A stretch of 40,184 nt of DNA, taken from NCBI GenBank assembly GCA_029975765.1, contig JARKOK010000374.1, positions 1 through 40,184 of the forward strand, given 5' to 3'. The stretch is from Aggregatilineales bacterium (lineage in GTDB: Bacteria > Chloroflexota > Anaerolineae > Aggregatilineales > Phototrophicaceae). Position numbers and translations under genes: made by a program. Below, in pieces: positions 1 to 8,320 of the stretch (position 1 is its first letter; every line of letters begins with the position of its first letter). A model generated the notes under the pieces. The model did not search any database. It saw only the letters and a program-made list of their open reading frames with translations, and was not told where the DNA came from.

Positions 1-148
1 GTAGCAAGGCAACTCATTCAGTGCCTGGATTATGACGTAAACTGAGCAAAAAGGCGACGTTTCAGGCTGATTAGGCAGGAAAATTACCGAGTGCGCCGAT
101 TATACGCTGTCAGTGTATTAAATACATTAACGCGCTGACAAATGCTTG
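1..148. other. Gene-free left edge, downstream of the ABC/DUF4340 operon
   Basis: No credible reading frame is seen. The stretch is AT-richer than its surroundings. It holds a short dyad: TGTCAG at 108-113 and CTGACA at 135-140, enclosing a 13-base palindrome (TGTATTAAATACA, 114-126). The two dyads do not share a centre and neither is followed by a T-run, so a terminator call is weak. It could equally be an operator for a gene to the left of the window. Confidence 0.3.
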
Positions 149-715
149 TCAAGTTAAGGGTGGATGTGCAAGCTGCGTGATCAGATAATCCACCGGGGCA
201 CGCTCAAGCAAATAAATCTCCTGCCGGTCATCCACAAGCGCGTAATACACCGTGCGCGAACCGGACAACGTCCCGACTGCTACCACATGTCCAGCACCGT
301 CCGGCATGACCACTTCAATAAAGAAGATGCCATTGGGCGCGAACCCGTAATCCGCCAGTCTGGTACTGCTGTCCAGCGGCAGCGTGCGCTGGTAGTGCAG
401 CAGCACCACTGTACGGGCTATATTAGACGCGGTGTCAGTGTCTAATCTTTCCTCATCTGTGGCATCTGGTGCCGTCCACTGGCCGTCACTGTCGCGGCTG
501 ATGACAAACTCCCGGTCGGAATTGGGATCGCGCAGGCGAATGGCCTGAATGTCCAGCACCGCCAGATCAGGAAAGACGCGGGTAAACACCGGTGTACCCT
601 GCGCTGTCGCCTGGGCGCGCAAATCTTCCAGCGTTGGCGGGCGACTTTGCAGCAGCGCGATACCGGCCAGCCCGGCGAAGGCTGCTAACAGGATCATCAG
701 CGTTCGACGACTCAT
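149..715 (-). CDS. DUF4340 domain protein, last gene of the GldA/F/G-type operon
   Basis: A 188-residue protein with one N-terminal membrane segment (about residues 5-22, ending in a Leu-Leu-Gln-Ser boundary) and a beta-rich domain outside the membrane. The pattern of residues 45-180 (Ile-Arg-Leu-Arg-Asp..., Trp-Thr-Ala-Pro, a Tyr-Gly-Phe motif, Tyr-Tyr-Ala-Leu-Val-Asp) fits DUF4340. That family is regularly encoded behind GldG-like ABC auxiliary proteins. Its ATG overlaps the stop of the upstream gene (ATGA), so translation is probably coupled. It is shorter than many DUF4340 proteins, with room for only one repeat of the domain. The molecular role is unknown; a periplasm-facing partner of the ABC complex is inferred from context. 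Confidence 0.75.
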   Translation of the reverse strand: MSRRTLMILLAAFAGLAGIALLQSRPPTLEDLRAQATAQGTPVFTRVFPDLAVLDIQAIRLRDPNSDREFVISRDSDGQWTAPDATDEERLDTDTASNIARTVVLLHYQRTLPLDSSTRLADYGFAPNGIFFIEVVMPDGAGHVVAVGTLSGSRTVYYALVDDRQEIYLLERAPVDYLITQLAHPPLT

Positions 716-2373
716 AAGGTTTGCGCTCGCTGCCGCCGCAGCCAGACGGCCAGCCCGGCCAGCAGTACCAGACCGGGCATCAGAATGACCGTGATGAACG
801 CGATCAGGTCCAGCGTTTGCGTGCTGACAAAAATCAACGGCAGGCTGGTGGTAAATGCCTGCGGCCTGAAGTTGATTGCCTCGCCAAAGCGGGACAGCCA
901 GGTGATCGTATCGGTGAACAGGATGCCGTTGCCGCCGATGCCAACCGATCCATTGGTCACAAAATCACTATCGCCAATGATAGCGACACGCGCTTTGGTC
1001 TGCTGGTTATTCGCCCAGATCACGGTTGCCAGTGGGCCGCGAATGTCCTGTCCTTCGTCGTACCGGAACGTGTTGGTTTCGGCGAGTGCCTGTAAATTGG
1101 TTTCGCCGTAGCTGCTGTCGGATGACAGGATGACACGCCCATTGCTGATGTCGGGTGGCGGGCTGTCATTGACTTCCAGCGCCCGAGCGACTGAAAACAA
1201 GGTCGGCGTGGTATCCGTATTGAGCCGCGCGCCGAGATCGGTCTCAGTGAAGACAACGGCGCTGATGATGTCCAGCGGCGTCTGGGCGATCATGCCGGGG
1301 TCGGCTTCGACAACAACCGCGTTCAGGGCGCGCAGACCGTAGTTATCCCACAGATAACGGTTGAACGCGCCGTCCTGCTGCAAGAACGTATCCTGGTTGA
1401 ACAGCGCGTCCGCCAGGATGAGCAGCGCGCCGCCGGTATTCAGGTAACGATCCACGACAGCGATCTCAGCGTCGGTCAGGTCGGTGGTGGGCCGAGCCAG
1501 GATAACGGCTGCCGCGTTGGCCGGGATGCTGCCGCCGCTGGTGGCGAGGTCGGTCAGATTCAGGACGGAGGTAATGACACCGTTGCTGCGCATTCCGTTG
1601 TTGATGCCGGAAATGCCCTGGGCCGAGGTATCAAACGGGCTGAGCGCATTATGGCTGAGGTCGAAATAGACCGTGATCGAACCGGCGGCCAGCAGCCGCG
1701 CCAGCGCGCCGGTCAGGTCCCGTTCCTGACGAGAGGAACTCTCCCCACGCGTGATCGGCACCTGCATCAGCGTACTGGTATCTATAATGCCGTCCGCCGT
1801 GAGGTAGGAAATAAACACAGTGCCGTCTTCGGTTACGCCAAAGGCATTGCGCTGGGCAACGTTGACATCGGGATCAATGTACTCGCGGGTGATGAGGCCG
1901 TCGGTTGCTATTTCATACAGCCGGAAGAACTGATCGTCCACTTCGCGGGTTTGCAGCGCGCGCGGCGAATAAAAGCCAGTAATACGAATCGGACGCGACA
2001 CGCGGCGCAGGACTTCATAAGTCTCGCTGCTGAGCGTGAAACGCTGGCCTTCGGTCATATCCAGTGTTAAAACGGCGCGCTGCAAAACAATGTAGGCCAG
2101 CGCCACGACGCCGATCAGCAGCAGCGTGCTGAAAACGGCCATCGTGCCGTATCGCGCCTGCCGCCCGGTAACAAAACCGATAAATTCCTGCGGCGCCAGC
2201 AGCGCCCACAGTGCCAGCCCGGCAGCGCCGATGATCAGGCAGGCTGCGATCAGGGGGGTGACGTTACCCTGCCACAGCAGGCCGATAACCCCCAGCAGCG
2301 CCGCGCCGCCGCCCACAAAACCCGCCCACTGGCCGAGTTGATGCCGCCGGATGATAATGGTTTCTTGCTGCAT
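712..2373 (-). CDS. GldG-like ABC transporter auxiliary protein
   Basis: About 553 residues. Two N-terminal membrane helices (about 12-58) and a third (75-98) lead into a large extracytoplasmic region (100-505), followed by a final C-terminal helix (about 512-545) and an Arg-rich tail. This is the layout of the ABC-type auxiliary family (PF09822), which includes GldG. The region around residues 225-320 has the Rossmann/GATase-like strand pattern seen in the family. I place the start at the ATG at 2373-2371 because it forms a TGATG junction with the permease stop; a GTG nine bases upstream is also possible. In gliding Bacteroidota GldA/F/G are linked to motility, but homologues are widespread in non-gliders, so motility should not be assumed. 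Confidence 0.8.
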   Translation of the reverse strand: MQQETIIIRRHQLGQWAGFVGGGAALLGVIGLLWQGNVTPLIAACLIIGAAGLALWALLAPQEFIGFVTGRQARYGTMAVFSTLLLIGVVALAYIVLQRAVLTLDMTEGQRFTLSSETYEVLRRVSRPIRITGFYSPRALQTREVDDQFFRLYEIATDGLITREYIDPDVNVAQRNAFGVTEDGTVFISYLTADGIIDTSTLMQVPITRGESSSRQERDLTGALARLLAAGSITVYFDLSHNALSPFDTSAQGISGINNGMRSNGVITSVLNLTDLATSGGSIPANAAAVILARPTTDLTDAEIAVVDRYLNTGGALLILADALFNQDTFLQQDGAFNRYLWDNYGLRALNAVVVEADPGMIAQTPLDIISAVVFTETDLGARLNTDTTPTLFSVARALEVNDSPPPDISNGRVILSSDSSYGETNLQALAETNTFRYDEGQDIRGPLATVIWANNQQTKARVAIIGDSDFVTNGSVGIGGNGILFTDTITWLSRFGEAINFRPQAFTTSLPLIFVSTQTLDLIAFITVILMPGLVLLAGLAVWLRRQRAQTL

Positions 2374-3107
2374 CAGCGCCACCTGTGCGATTCAACAATG
2401 CGAATGGTGATGAACAGCATCACGACGATGATCCCCGCGTAATAGGCAATATCCTCGAACCGGATCAAACCCACACCGAACGAGGTGGTGTAATGCCCGC
2501 CTAACGACAACTGCCGGAGAATACGCGCCAGATCAAGATTGGCGACAATCTCCCCGGCCAGATCACCCAGCCAGAGCAGGAGCAGCACACTCATACTCAG
2601 GAAAGCGGCGACAATCTGGTTTTCCGTCAGCGCCGAAAACAGCAGGCCAACAGCCAGTGTGGCGCCGCCGTATAACCAGATGCCGATATAGGCGCTGATC
2701 GTGTGGCCTAAGTCCGGTTGGGTGATCGCCAGCAGGATAAACTGGTATACCAGCGTGACCAGCAGCAGCATGGTGTAATAAAACCACGCACCCAGGAATT
2801 TACCAACCACAACCGCCATATCCGACACGGGCGCGGTGAGCAGCAGTTCAAGCGTGCCCTCGCGGCTCTCTTCGGCCAGCAAACGCATCGTCAGCAGCGG
2901 CGCGAAGACCACCATCGCCAGCGACAAGAAGGAAGGGATCAGCGCCGGGTCAGCCGCTTTGACCGTCATGCTGAACGTCAGGTCAGCGTTGAACAGCAGG
3001 CCAGTCAGCAGCAGCAGCGCAAAGGCGACAAGATAAGCGACGGGCGAAGCAAAGTACTGCCCGATCTCGCGCCAGAAAATGACGGCGGTTCCACGCAGCA
3101 TGGTCAC
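2373..3107 (-). CDS. ABC-2 type permease (GldF-like)
   Basis: A 244-residue integral membrane protein with about six helices and no soluble domain, typical of the ABC-2 permeases that pair with GldA-type ATPases. The segment Ala-Glu-Glu-Ser-Arg-Glu-Gly-Thr-Leu-Glu-Leu-Leu-Leu-Thr-Ala-Pro (about 77-92) is the characteristic cytoplasmic coupling loop of this family. The start is a GTG whose GTGA overlaps the stop of the ATPase gene; an ATG lies two codons further in. It would form the membrane channel with the ATPase from the preceding gene. The substrate cannot be read from the sequence. Confidence 0.88.
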   Translation of the reverse strand: MTMLRGTAVIFWREIGQYFASPVAYLVAFALLLLTGLLFNADLTFSMTVKAADPALIPSFLSLAMVVFAPLLTMRLLAEESREGTLELLLTAPVSDMAVVVGKFLGAWFYYTMLLLVTLVYQFILLAITQPDLGHTISAYIGIWLYGGATLAVGLLFSALTENQIVAAFLSMSVLLLLWLGDLAGEIVANLDLARILRQLSLGGHYTTSFGVGLIRFEDIAYYAGIIVVMLFITIRIVESHRWR

Positions 3108-4015
3108 TTCTCCCTGCCGACCAGATCAAGAAAGATGTCTTCCAGCGTCATCGCCACCGGACGGAGTTCGAGGACGCGGTAGCCGGCGCGGGTGATGCGG
3201 TCGGACAGTTCGCCGCGCACATCGGTTTTGCTCCGCACCGCGAAGCCATGCCCCTGCTTTTCTACTGACTCGACGCCGGGGATACTGCGTAGAAGCTGCA
3301 CGGCAGAGTCTTTGCCCGTGCCGCCGATTTCGACGTACAGCGCCGCGCCGCGCTGAAGCTGCGTTCGGAGGGTATCCGGGGTGCCCTGGGCGACGATTTG
3401 TCCCCGGTTAATAATCACCACCCGGTCGCAGACCTGTTCAGCTTCGGACAGGATATGCGTGCTGAACAGTACGGTATGGTTTTTACCCAGGTCGCGCACC
3501 GCTTCGCGCACTTCGATCACCTGCTGCGGATCAATACCGATGGTTGGTTCATCAAGGATAATCACCGGCGGGTCATGCACCAGCGCCTGCGCCAACCCCA
3601 ACCGCTGGCGCAAACCTTTGGACAGGTTGCGCACCAGCATATTCTGGCGGTCGGTCAGATGCACCCGTTCCAGTACCGCGCCGGCCTGCGCACGTGGGTC
3701 TGGTACGCCGCGCAGTTTGGCCCAGAATTCGATGTAACCCTTCACGGTCATATCAGGATAGACCGGCACACGCTCCGGCAGATAACCGACGCGGCGGCGC
3801 ACTTCCAGCGAATCGGCCATTACGTCAAAACCGGCTATCGTGGCACGGCCTTCGGAGGGCGGCATAAAGCCCGTCAGCATCCGCATCGTGGTGGTTTTGC
3901 CCGCGCCGTTTGGCCCCAGCAGGCCGACGATCTCGCCGGGCTGGGCAGTGAACGAAATCTGATTGACAGCGAGATGCTGGCCGTAACGTTTGGTGAGTTG
4001 GTGAACTTCGATCAT
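3104..4015 (-). CDS. ABC transporter ATP-binding protein (GldA-like)
   Basis: A 303-residue ATPase. Visible motifs are Walker A GPNGAGKTT (34-42), signature LSKGLRQRLG (131-140), Walker B VIILDE (151-156) and the switch histidine in LFSTHI. The usual Q-loop glutamine is replaced by Glu81 in a YLPE motif, which is common in the GldA/CcmA-like ABC-2 group. The C-terminal 80 residues form the small regulatory domain usual for this group. It is the first gene of the operon and has a good promoter about 70 bases upstream. The Shine-Dalgarno sequence is poor (GGAAAA). Confidence 0.9.
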   Translation of the reverse strand: MIEVHQLTKRYGQHLAVNQISFTAQPGEIVGLLGPNGAGKTTTMRMLTGFMPPSEGRATIAGFDVMADSLEVRRRVGYLPERVPVYPDMTVKGYIEFWAKLRGVPDPRAQAGAVLERVHLTDRQNMLVRNLSKGLRQRLGLAQALVHDPPVIILDEPTIGIDPQQVIEVREAVRDLGKNHTVLFSTHILSEAEQVCDRVVIINRGQIVAQGTPDTLRTQLQRGAALYVEIGGTGKDSAVQLLRSIPGVESVEKQGHGFAVRSKTDVRGELSDRITRAGYRVLELRPVAMTLEDIFLDLVGREK

Positions 4016-4035
4016 TTTCGCGGGTAATTTTCCGT

Positions 4036-4060
4036 AGGGATGGGTCTCAGACCCGCCCCT
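4036..4060 (-). promoter_or_regulatory. Stem-loop in the 5' leader of the ABC operon
   Basis: A perfect GGGTCT-C-AGACCC dyad (4042-4054) extends to AGGGA/GCCCCT with one G-U pair and one A-C mismatch. If the promoter at 4082-4110 is used, this hairpin lies in the untranslated leader about 20 bases before the start codon. No T-run follows. Read on the minus strand it begins CAGGGGC, like four other stem-loops in this window. It could be a terminator relic, an mRNA stability element or a dispersed repeat. Confidence 0.4.
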
Positions 4061-4081
4061 GTAATCGTCTAAACCACCAGC

Positions 4082-4110
4082 ATCCTACCGCTATCCGGGA
4101 GTGTCGTCAA
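4082..4110 (-). promoter_or_regulatory. Probable sigma70-type promoter for the ABC operon
   Basis: On the minus strand TTGACG (4110-4105) and TAGGAT (4087-4082) are separated by 17 bases. The -35 matches the consensus in five of six positions and the -10 in four. Transcription would start about 60 bases before the ATPase start codon. Confidence 0.5.
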
Positions 4111-4152
4111 GCAAATGTGAAAGGTTGTGGACAAGGGATAACAAGCGGTGAA

Positions 4153-4191
4153 CAGGGGCGCGTGGGTGGAGGTATCCGGGCCGCACCCCTG
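4153..4191 (-). terminator. Stem-loop after the HEAT-repeat gene
   Basis: CAGGGG (4153-4158) pairs with CCCCTG (4186-4191) and, after one mismatch, with three more G-C pairs. It begins 13 bases beyond the HEAT gene stop. No convincing T-run follows on the minus strand, so rho-independent action is uncertain. Confidence 0.35.
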
Positions 4192-4203
4192 CATGAAAGA
4201 CAC

Positions 4204-5343
4204 TCAGGCAACCGGCTGTGACGCAGTTTTCTTCCGGGCGCGGTTGGCAACGATGTCTGCGGCGGCTTTTTTCACGCGCTCATCCTTGCTCGCCAGCGCG
4301 TCGTGCAGGATGTCGTCGGCGACTTTGTGACTCGGTGCGTCCGGGTTGTCTTCCATCAGACTGTTCGAAACCCGCACGATCTGAGCCTTTACTTCGCTGT
4401 CCAGTTCCAGGTGATAAGCCCGCCTGAGGATGCCGGGTGTGCGTTCGTGGCGCATCCAGGCCAGCGGCCAGGTGACGGCCAGACGGGTATCCGGCAGGTC
4501 GTCCAGCAGGGCGGTTTCCAGCGCGTCAATCATTAGGTCAACGGCTGAGGTTTTTGTCACATCAATCTTGAGATAGTTGGTGGCGTGGAAGAAGCCCTTG
4601 AGTACCTGCTGCCGCGTGATACCGCTGGTGCGCCCGATTACGCCGGATAATTCCTCCAGCCATGCCTCGCCGGCCAGTTCCAGCAAACTGAGGGTTGCAG
4701 CGTATTTCACGTCCGGTTCGGGGTCGTTCATCGCGCTGCGGACAACCGGCATGGCTTCCGGTGTGTCATTCTGTCCCAGCGCCTCCAGCGCCTTAATTCG
4801 CACTTCCGGGTCGTGGGCTTCCAGCACCACCTTGAGTACGGGTACGGCTGCCGGGTCCTGGCATTCGCGCAGCCCCCAGGCGGCGGCGGCACGCACGTTG
4901 TCCGGTTCGTCTTGCAGAACTTCGACCAGCAGTTGATAGGCATTGAAATCATTCAGATCGCACAGGGCGTAAACCGCCGCTTCACGCACGCGGGTGTCAG
5001 CATCCTGTAGGGCCTGCCGCAGAAGTGGCTCGGCGGCAAACCATGAGAAGCCATGCAGGTGGCGCGCGGCGGTGGCACGGGTGCGCGGTTCCTTATCCTT
5101 AAGCGCGTCAGCCAGAATGAGCCGCGCCTCGCGGTCACCGCGCCGGCTGAGCATCTTACCGGCGTTGTAGCGCACGTAAAAATCATCATTTCGCAGCATC
5201 AGGGCCGCCGCATCCAGCGAGACGGCCTCCGGCGGCAGGATGTTCAGCATGGTCGCCAGACTGCGAGGGTTTAACCGGCGCAGCCCTTGTTTAACTTTGG
5301 TGGTGGCTAGACGTGGTTCGCGTCCCGTAATCTCTGTTGCCAT
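4204..5343 (-). CDS. HEAT-repeat protein
   Basis: A 379-residue soluble protein built of about nine HEAT/PBS-lyase-type helical repeats. Examples are ...DKEPRTRATAARHL..., ...DADTRVREAAVYAL..., ...DEPDNVRAAAAWGL..., ...AHDPEVRIKALEAL... and ...DPEPDVKYAATLSL..., each about 31 residues and covering roughly 55-235. The second half is more divergent and may be a separate helical domain. HEAT solenoids are protein-binding scaffolds; no enzyme motif is seen. It starts 9 bases after the Hsp70 stop, behind a GGGGGA ribosome site, so the two are surely co-transcribed. A co-chaperone or client-binding role is inferred from that pairing only. Confidence 0.82.
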   Translation of the reverse strand: MATEITGREPRLATTKVKQGLRRLNPRSLATMLNILPPEAVSLDAAALMLRNDDFYVRYNAGKMLSRRGDREARLILADALKDKEPRTRATAARHLHGFSWFAAEPLLRQALQDADTRVREAAVYALCDLNDFNAYQLLVEVLQDEPDNVRAAAAWGLRECQDPAAVPVLKVVLEAHDPEVRIKALEALGQNDTPEAMPVVRSAMNDPEPDVKYAATLSLLELAGEAWLEELSGVIGRTSGITRQQVLKGFFHATNYLKIDVTKTSAVDLMIDALETALLDDLPDTRLAVTWPLAWMRHERTPGILRRAYHLELDSEVKAQIVRVSNSLMEDNPDAPSHKVADDILHDALASKDERVKKAAADIVANRARKKTASQPVA

Positions 5344-5352
5344 CGCTTCCCC

Positions 5353-6951
5353 CTAATGCAGCGTCGCCATTACAGCATCTTTCAGCAGCGTTCTGCCGGT
5401 CTGAACATCGGTCACTTTCACCCGCAGTTGGCGGCGGTCATCAATCGAAAACTCGGCTTTCAGGCGGTCGTCGCCGGGCTGGCCGGGCGGATCAAGCTGC
5501 GCCAGCATCGCAGCGGCCAGATCAGCATTGAGCGGTACAATCTGCTGGCCGCCTTCACTTGCCTGAGCGACAAATACAGCCTGCCCATTTTCGTACTGGA
5601 CTTCGATCATCGCCACCGAGTCGGTCTCAATTTCGCCGATGATGAATTCGACTTCGCCCTGACCGGGATGCGCCGCGCCCAGGTAAACCTCAATCGGGTG
5701 TTCGGTCGGATAGCGACTGCCCATTGGGATAATCTCATCGTAGGCGTGCTGGCCGGTGTCAGGGTCGAGATACCGCAGACCATAGCTGTGGGCCAGGTAA
5801 TCTTCCAGGCCGTAACCCGCCGCTACCTGAAGCGCGCCTTCGGCTACAGACGTAAACGGTTTGTCGGCGTAGATGGCGGTTTCCTTGAAATACTGTCCCA
5901 ATGTGCGCTGGACAGAGGGCATCAGCGATGTGCCGCCGACCATCAGGACATAATGGATGTCCTCTTTAAAGATGCCGCGCTGGTGAGCGACATGCATCAC
6001 TTTGTCCACCACGCGGCGCAGCGCCGTGTAGAAGCCGTTGGTTTCCAGCAGGCTCTCCAGTTCGGCGCGGGTGACGGTGACGGTGTACTGCTGACCTGCC
6101 GCATCAAAGCTGATCACGGCGCTGTCCTCGGTAGACAGTGCGATTTTTGCCAGTTCGCAGCGGGTGAGCAGCGCCGGATAACTGCTGCCCAGTTCTTTCG
6201 GGGTGAGATGGGTGCGTTTCAGCACTTCGGCCACCAGCCACTGGTCAATATCGCTGCCACCGATGACCCGTCCGGCTTTTGCGATGACCTTCGCGGCGTG
6301 GTGGCTGCTGCCGCCGCGCAGCAGTTTGTGCAGGAAGCCGCCGGTTTTCTCGCGGCTTTCAGGAAGCTGCACCATAGACAGATCGAGTGTGCCGCCGCCG
6401 AAGTCGAATACCAGCACCACCGCGCCCGGTTTGGTCACTGTGTAGCCCAGCGCGGCAGCAGTTGATTCGTCCACGATGCGGATTTTTTCCGGCGCGATTT
6501 CATCCATTACGCCGTTGAGCCAGGCAAGATAGCCCTCAAAGGATGCGACCGGCGCGGTCAGCACAAGCTGGTCTATCGCCTGTTCACCCTCTGGCAGCGC
6601 GGCAATCAGCCGCCGGATGAAACTGCGCCCGGCATCGCGGTCAGCCCAGGCCGCGCCGTCAATTTCGCGCGGGTCGGGTGCGAGGGCGGTAACAATGCCG
6701 CGTTTAAAGTTGCGGAACAGGCGGTTGTCTTTCTGCTGGTCAAGATTCGCGTCACGCACCTGCTGGCCGAGGGCGACAGCGCCGGTATGGCCGTCCCGAA
6801 CATACAGCAGCGACGGCACGAGCGGCGGACGACTGCCATCCGGTGCGTGCAGGCCGGGCAAGGCGACGATTTCCGCCGCGCTGGCGGTTTCGTTCCAGCG
6901 GGCGACGACCGTATTCGTCGTGCCAAAATCTATCGAGAATTTATAACCCAT
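5353..6951 (-). CDS. Hsp70-family protein (DnaK-like, no C-terminal lid)
   Basis: A 532-residue Hsp70 family ATPase. The phosphate-1 motif IDFGTTNT (7-14), the DESTAAALGY segment (161-170), phosphate-2 VFDFGGGTLDLS (181-192) and adenosine motif VLMVGGTSLMP (335-345) are all intact, so it should bind and hydrolyse ATP. The substrate-binding part (about 385-532) is short and beta-rich. The helical lid and the C-terminal EEVD/disordered tail of true DnaK are missing. A Gly/Ser/His-rich insertion lies at 200-222. I chose the ATG at 6951 because the nucleotide-binding fold begins there; an in-frame extension upstream would overlap the promoter. It is a specialised Hsp70 rather than the housekeeping dnaK, which usually sits with grpE/dnaJ. 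Confidence 0.87.
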   Translation of the reverse strand: MGYKFSIDFGTTNTVVARWNETASAAEIVALPGLHAPDGSRPPLVPSLLYVRDGHTGAVALGQQVRDANLDQQKDNRLFRNFKRGIVTALAPDPREIDGAAWADRDAGRSFIRRLIAALPEGEQAIDQLVLTAPVASFEGYLAWLNGVMDEIAPEKIRIVDESTAAALGYTVTKPGAVVLVFDFGGGTLDLSMVQLPESREKTGGFLHKLLRGGSSHHAAKVIAKAGRVIGGSDIDQWLVAEVLKRTHLTPKELGSSYPALLTRCELAKIALSTEDSAVISFDAAGQQYTVTVTRAELESLLETNGFYTALRRVVDKVMHVAHQRGIFKEDIHYVLMVGGTSLMPSVQRTLGQYFKETAIYADKPFTSVAEGALQVAAGYGLEDYLAHSYGLRYLDPDTGQHAYDEIIPMGSRYPTEHPIEVYLGAAHPGQGEVEFIIGEIETDSVAMIEVQYENGQAVFVAQASEGGQQIVPLNADLAAAMLAQLDPPGQPGDDRLKAEFSIDDRRQLRVKVTDVQTGRTLLKDAVMATLH

Positions 6952-6998
6952 AACGAAGTGACCTGTTGGGGTATGCTCAAACGGTTTTCTAATGTTTG

Positions 6999-7027
6999 AT
7001 TGTAGAGCAGGATAGGGCACAACACAA
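6999..7027 (-). promoter_or_regulatory. Promoter for the Hsp70-HEAT operon
   Basis: On the minus strand TTGTGT (7027-7022) and TACAAT (7004-6999) are spaced by exactly 17 bases. It lies just beyond the terminator of the upstream stress gene and about 48 bases before the Hsp70 start. No CIRCE (TTAGCACTC-N9-GAGTGCTAA) element is visible, so HrcA control is not supported. Confidence 0.55.
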
Positions 7028-7066
7028 TTCAGAAGACATAAAGATTGTAATCGGAGGGAAAACAAA

Positions 7067-7090
7067 GGACACGCCGGAGCGTGTCCCCTG
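7067..7090 (-). terminator. Rho-independent terminator of the stress-protein gene
   Basis: GGACACGC (7067-7074) and GCGTGTCC (7079-7086) form a perfect 8-base stem with a CGGA loop. On the minus strand the stem is followed by TTTGTTTTC. It lies about 22 bases after the stop codon of the 7112 gene. Confidence 0.7.
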
Positions 7091-7111
7091 GAGTTATTTG
7101 GCGAGAGGCGG

Positions 7112-8086
7112 TTAGCTCACTGCGCTGCGAATACGATTCCAGGCGTGCTGGATCGCGTCCTTAAAGTCTTCCCACGCGCCCTGACCCCGCGCCTCCCAGT
7201 CCCGGCGCGCATAGGACTCTACATCAGCCCAGGTGCGATACTGGTTGTAACGCGGATCGGTTGCCAGCATATACCCATAGTGGTAACCCGGTACATAGTA
7301 GCTGTAATCGTAGCCGCGTGCCGCAAAGGCGGTGTCATAGTGGGCGCGCCAGTCGGTATCATAACTCTCGAAGGCGCGGTAGCCGGTTTGTGTGCCTTTG
7401 TTGGCGAATTCGACATCGTTTGGACGGGCATCTTTTTCCAGCACCTGCGAACGCGCCGCGCTGCTCTGCCCACCTTCATTCATGGCGCGCGTTCCTGCTG
7501 CCGTGCGCGACCCGGCAGTGTAAGTGTCATAGTCCGTGCGGGCGGCGTCAAAACCGGTCCACCCGCTGCGCCGCCACTCCTCGGCGCTGCGGCGGATGTC
7601 AACCGGACGGTGGCGGCTCATGATGTCTACCACGCTGCTTTCCCAGGTGTCATCAATCTGCACGCTGACCAGCACACCGCCCCGGCGCACGCCTTCGGCG
7701 TAATAACCGGCTTCATCTTCGCTGACGCCCATATTCACCAGGCTGGCGACAATACCACCGGTAGCCGCGCCCGCCGCTGCGCCGACCGCCGCGCCGGTCA
7801 GTCCAGCCACCAGCGGCCCGGCGGCGATCACCGGCCCGATACCCGGAATAAGCATCGCGCCCAGACCGATCAGACCGCCTACCACCGCGCCGAAACCGGC
7901 GCCTTCGCTGCCGCTTACATCCTCGTCTACTGTCTCGGTGGCCGAGTTAAAGTAGCGTCCATACTCGCCGGAGGCATCGTTTGCGATCAGGCTGATACGA
8001 TCCCGCGAGAAGCCGGCTTCCACCAGGTCTTCCACCACATCACGCGCTGTGTCCAGGTTTTCATAGAGGGCAACAACCGTTTTCAT
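7112..8086 (-). CDS. General stress protein-like, YflT-type N-domain with glycine zipper
   Basis: A 324-residue protein with three parts. Residues 1-40 have the alpha/beta pattern of the YflT/general-stress-protein-17M family (MKTVVALYENLDTARDVVEDL...). Residues about 60-125 are a Gly/Ala-rich hydrophobic segment with repeated GxxxG spacing, a glycine zipper able to insert in or associate with membranes. Residues 140-324 are hydrophilic and rich in Tyr, Arg and Asp, ending in an amphipathic helix (WEDFKDAIQHAWNRI). The start at 8086 is chosen for its AAAGGAGA ribosome site; a further-upstream start would add 13 residues without support. It stands alone, with its own terminator. Homologues are known as stress-induced, but no biochemical activity is established. 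Confidence 0.72.
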   Translation of the reverse strand: MKTVVALYENLDTARDVVEDLVEAGFSRDRISLIANDASGEYGRYFNSATETVDEDVSGSEGAGFGAVVGGLIGLGAMLIPGIGPVIAAGPLVAGLTGAAVGAAAGAATGGIVASLVNMGVSEDEAGYYAEGVRRGGVLVSVQIDDTWESSVVDIMSRHRPVDIRRSAEEWRRSGWTGFDAARTDYDTYTAGSRTAAGTRAMNEGGQSSAARSQVLEKDARPNDVEFANKGTQTGYRAFESYDTDWRAHYDTAFAARGYDYSYYVPGYHYGYMLATDPRYNQYRTWADVESYARRDWEARGQGAWEDFKDAIQHAWNRIRSAVS

Positions 8087-8320
8087 ACCACCAGTCTCCT
8101 TTGTTACGTTACACTCGCTTACCATTCAGATAGAGGGAGCACTCCCTCGCTGATTGAAACCGGTTTTGGCTGCGGATAACTGATGGCATCCTCCGGTTGA
8201 CATTCTGCGAGGTTAGCAGGCTCCACTTAACGAGCCACCAGCTTTGAAGGCTGAGTGTATCAGCGCAGTGTTGGATGGTTGTATAAGCAGACTGGTGTGT
8301 AGCAAAGGTTTTACGAACTT
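8087..8320. other. Gene-free spacer upstream of the stress gene
   Basis: No coding frame is supported. A perfect GAGGGAG-CA-CTCCCTC hairpin lies at 8133-8148, about 50 bases before the stress-gene start and within its probable leader. It could act on mRNA stability or translation. A TATACA hexamer on the minus strand further upstream is a possible -10, but no good -35 matches it. Confidence 0.35.

Noticed and set aside
6952-7111. CIRCE heat-shock operator before the Hsp70 gene
   Set aside because: No TTAGCACTC-N9-GAGTGCTAA or near match is present on either strand.
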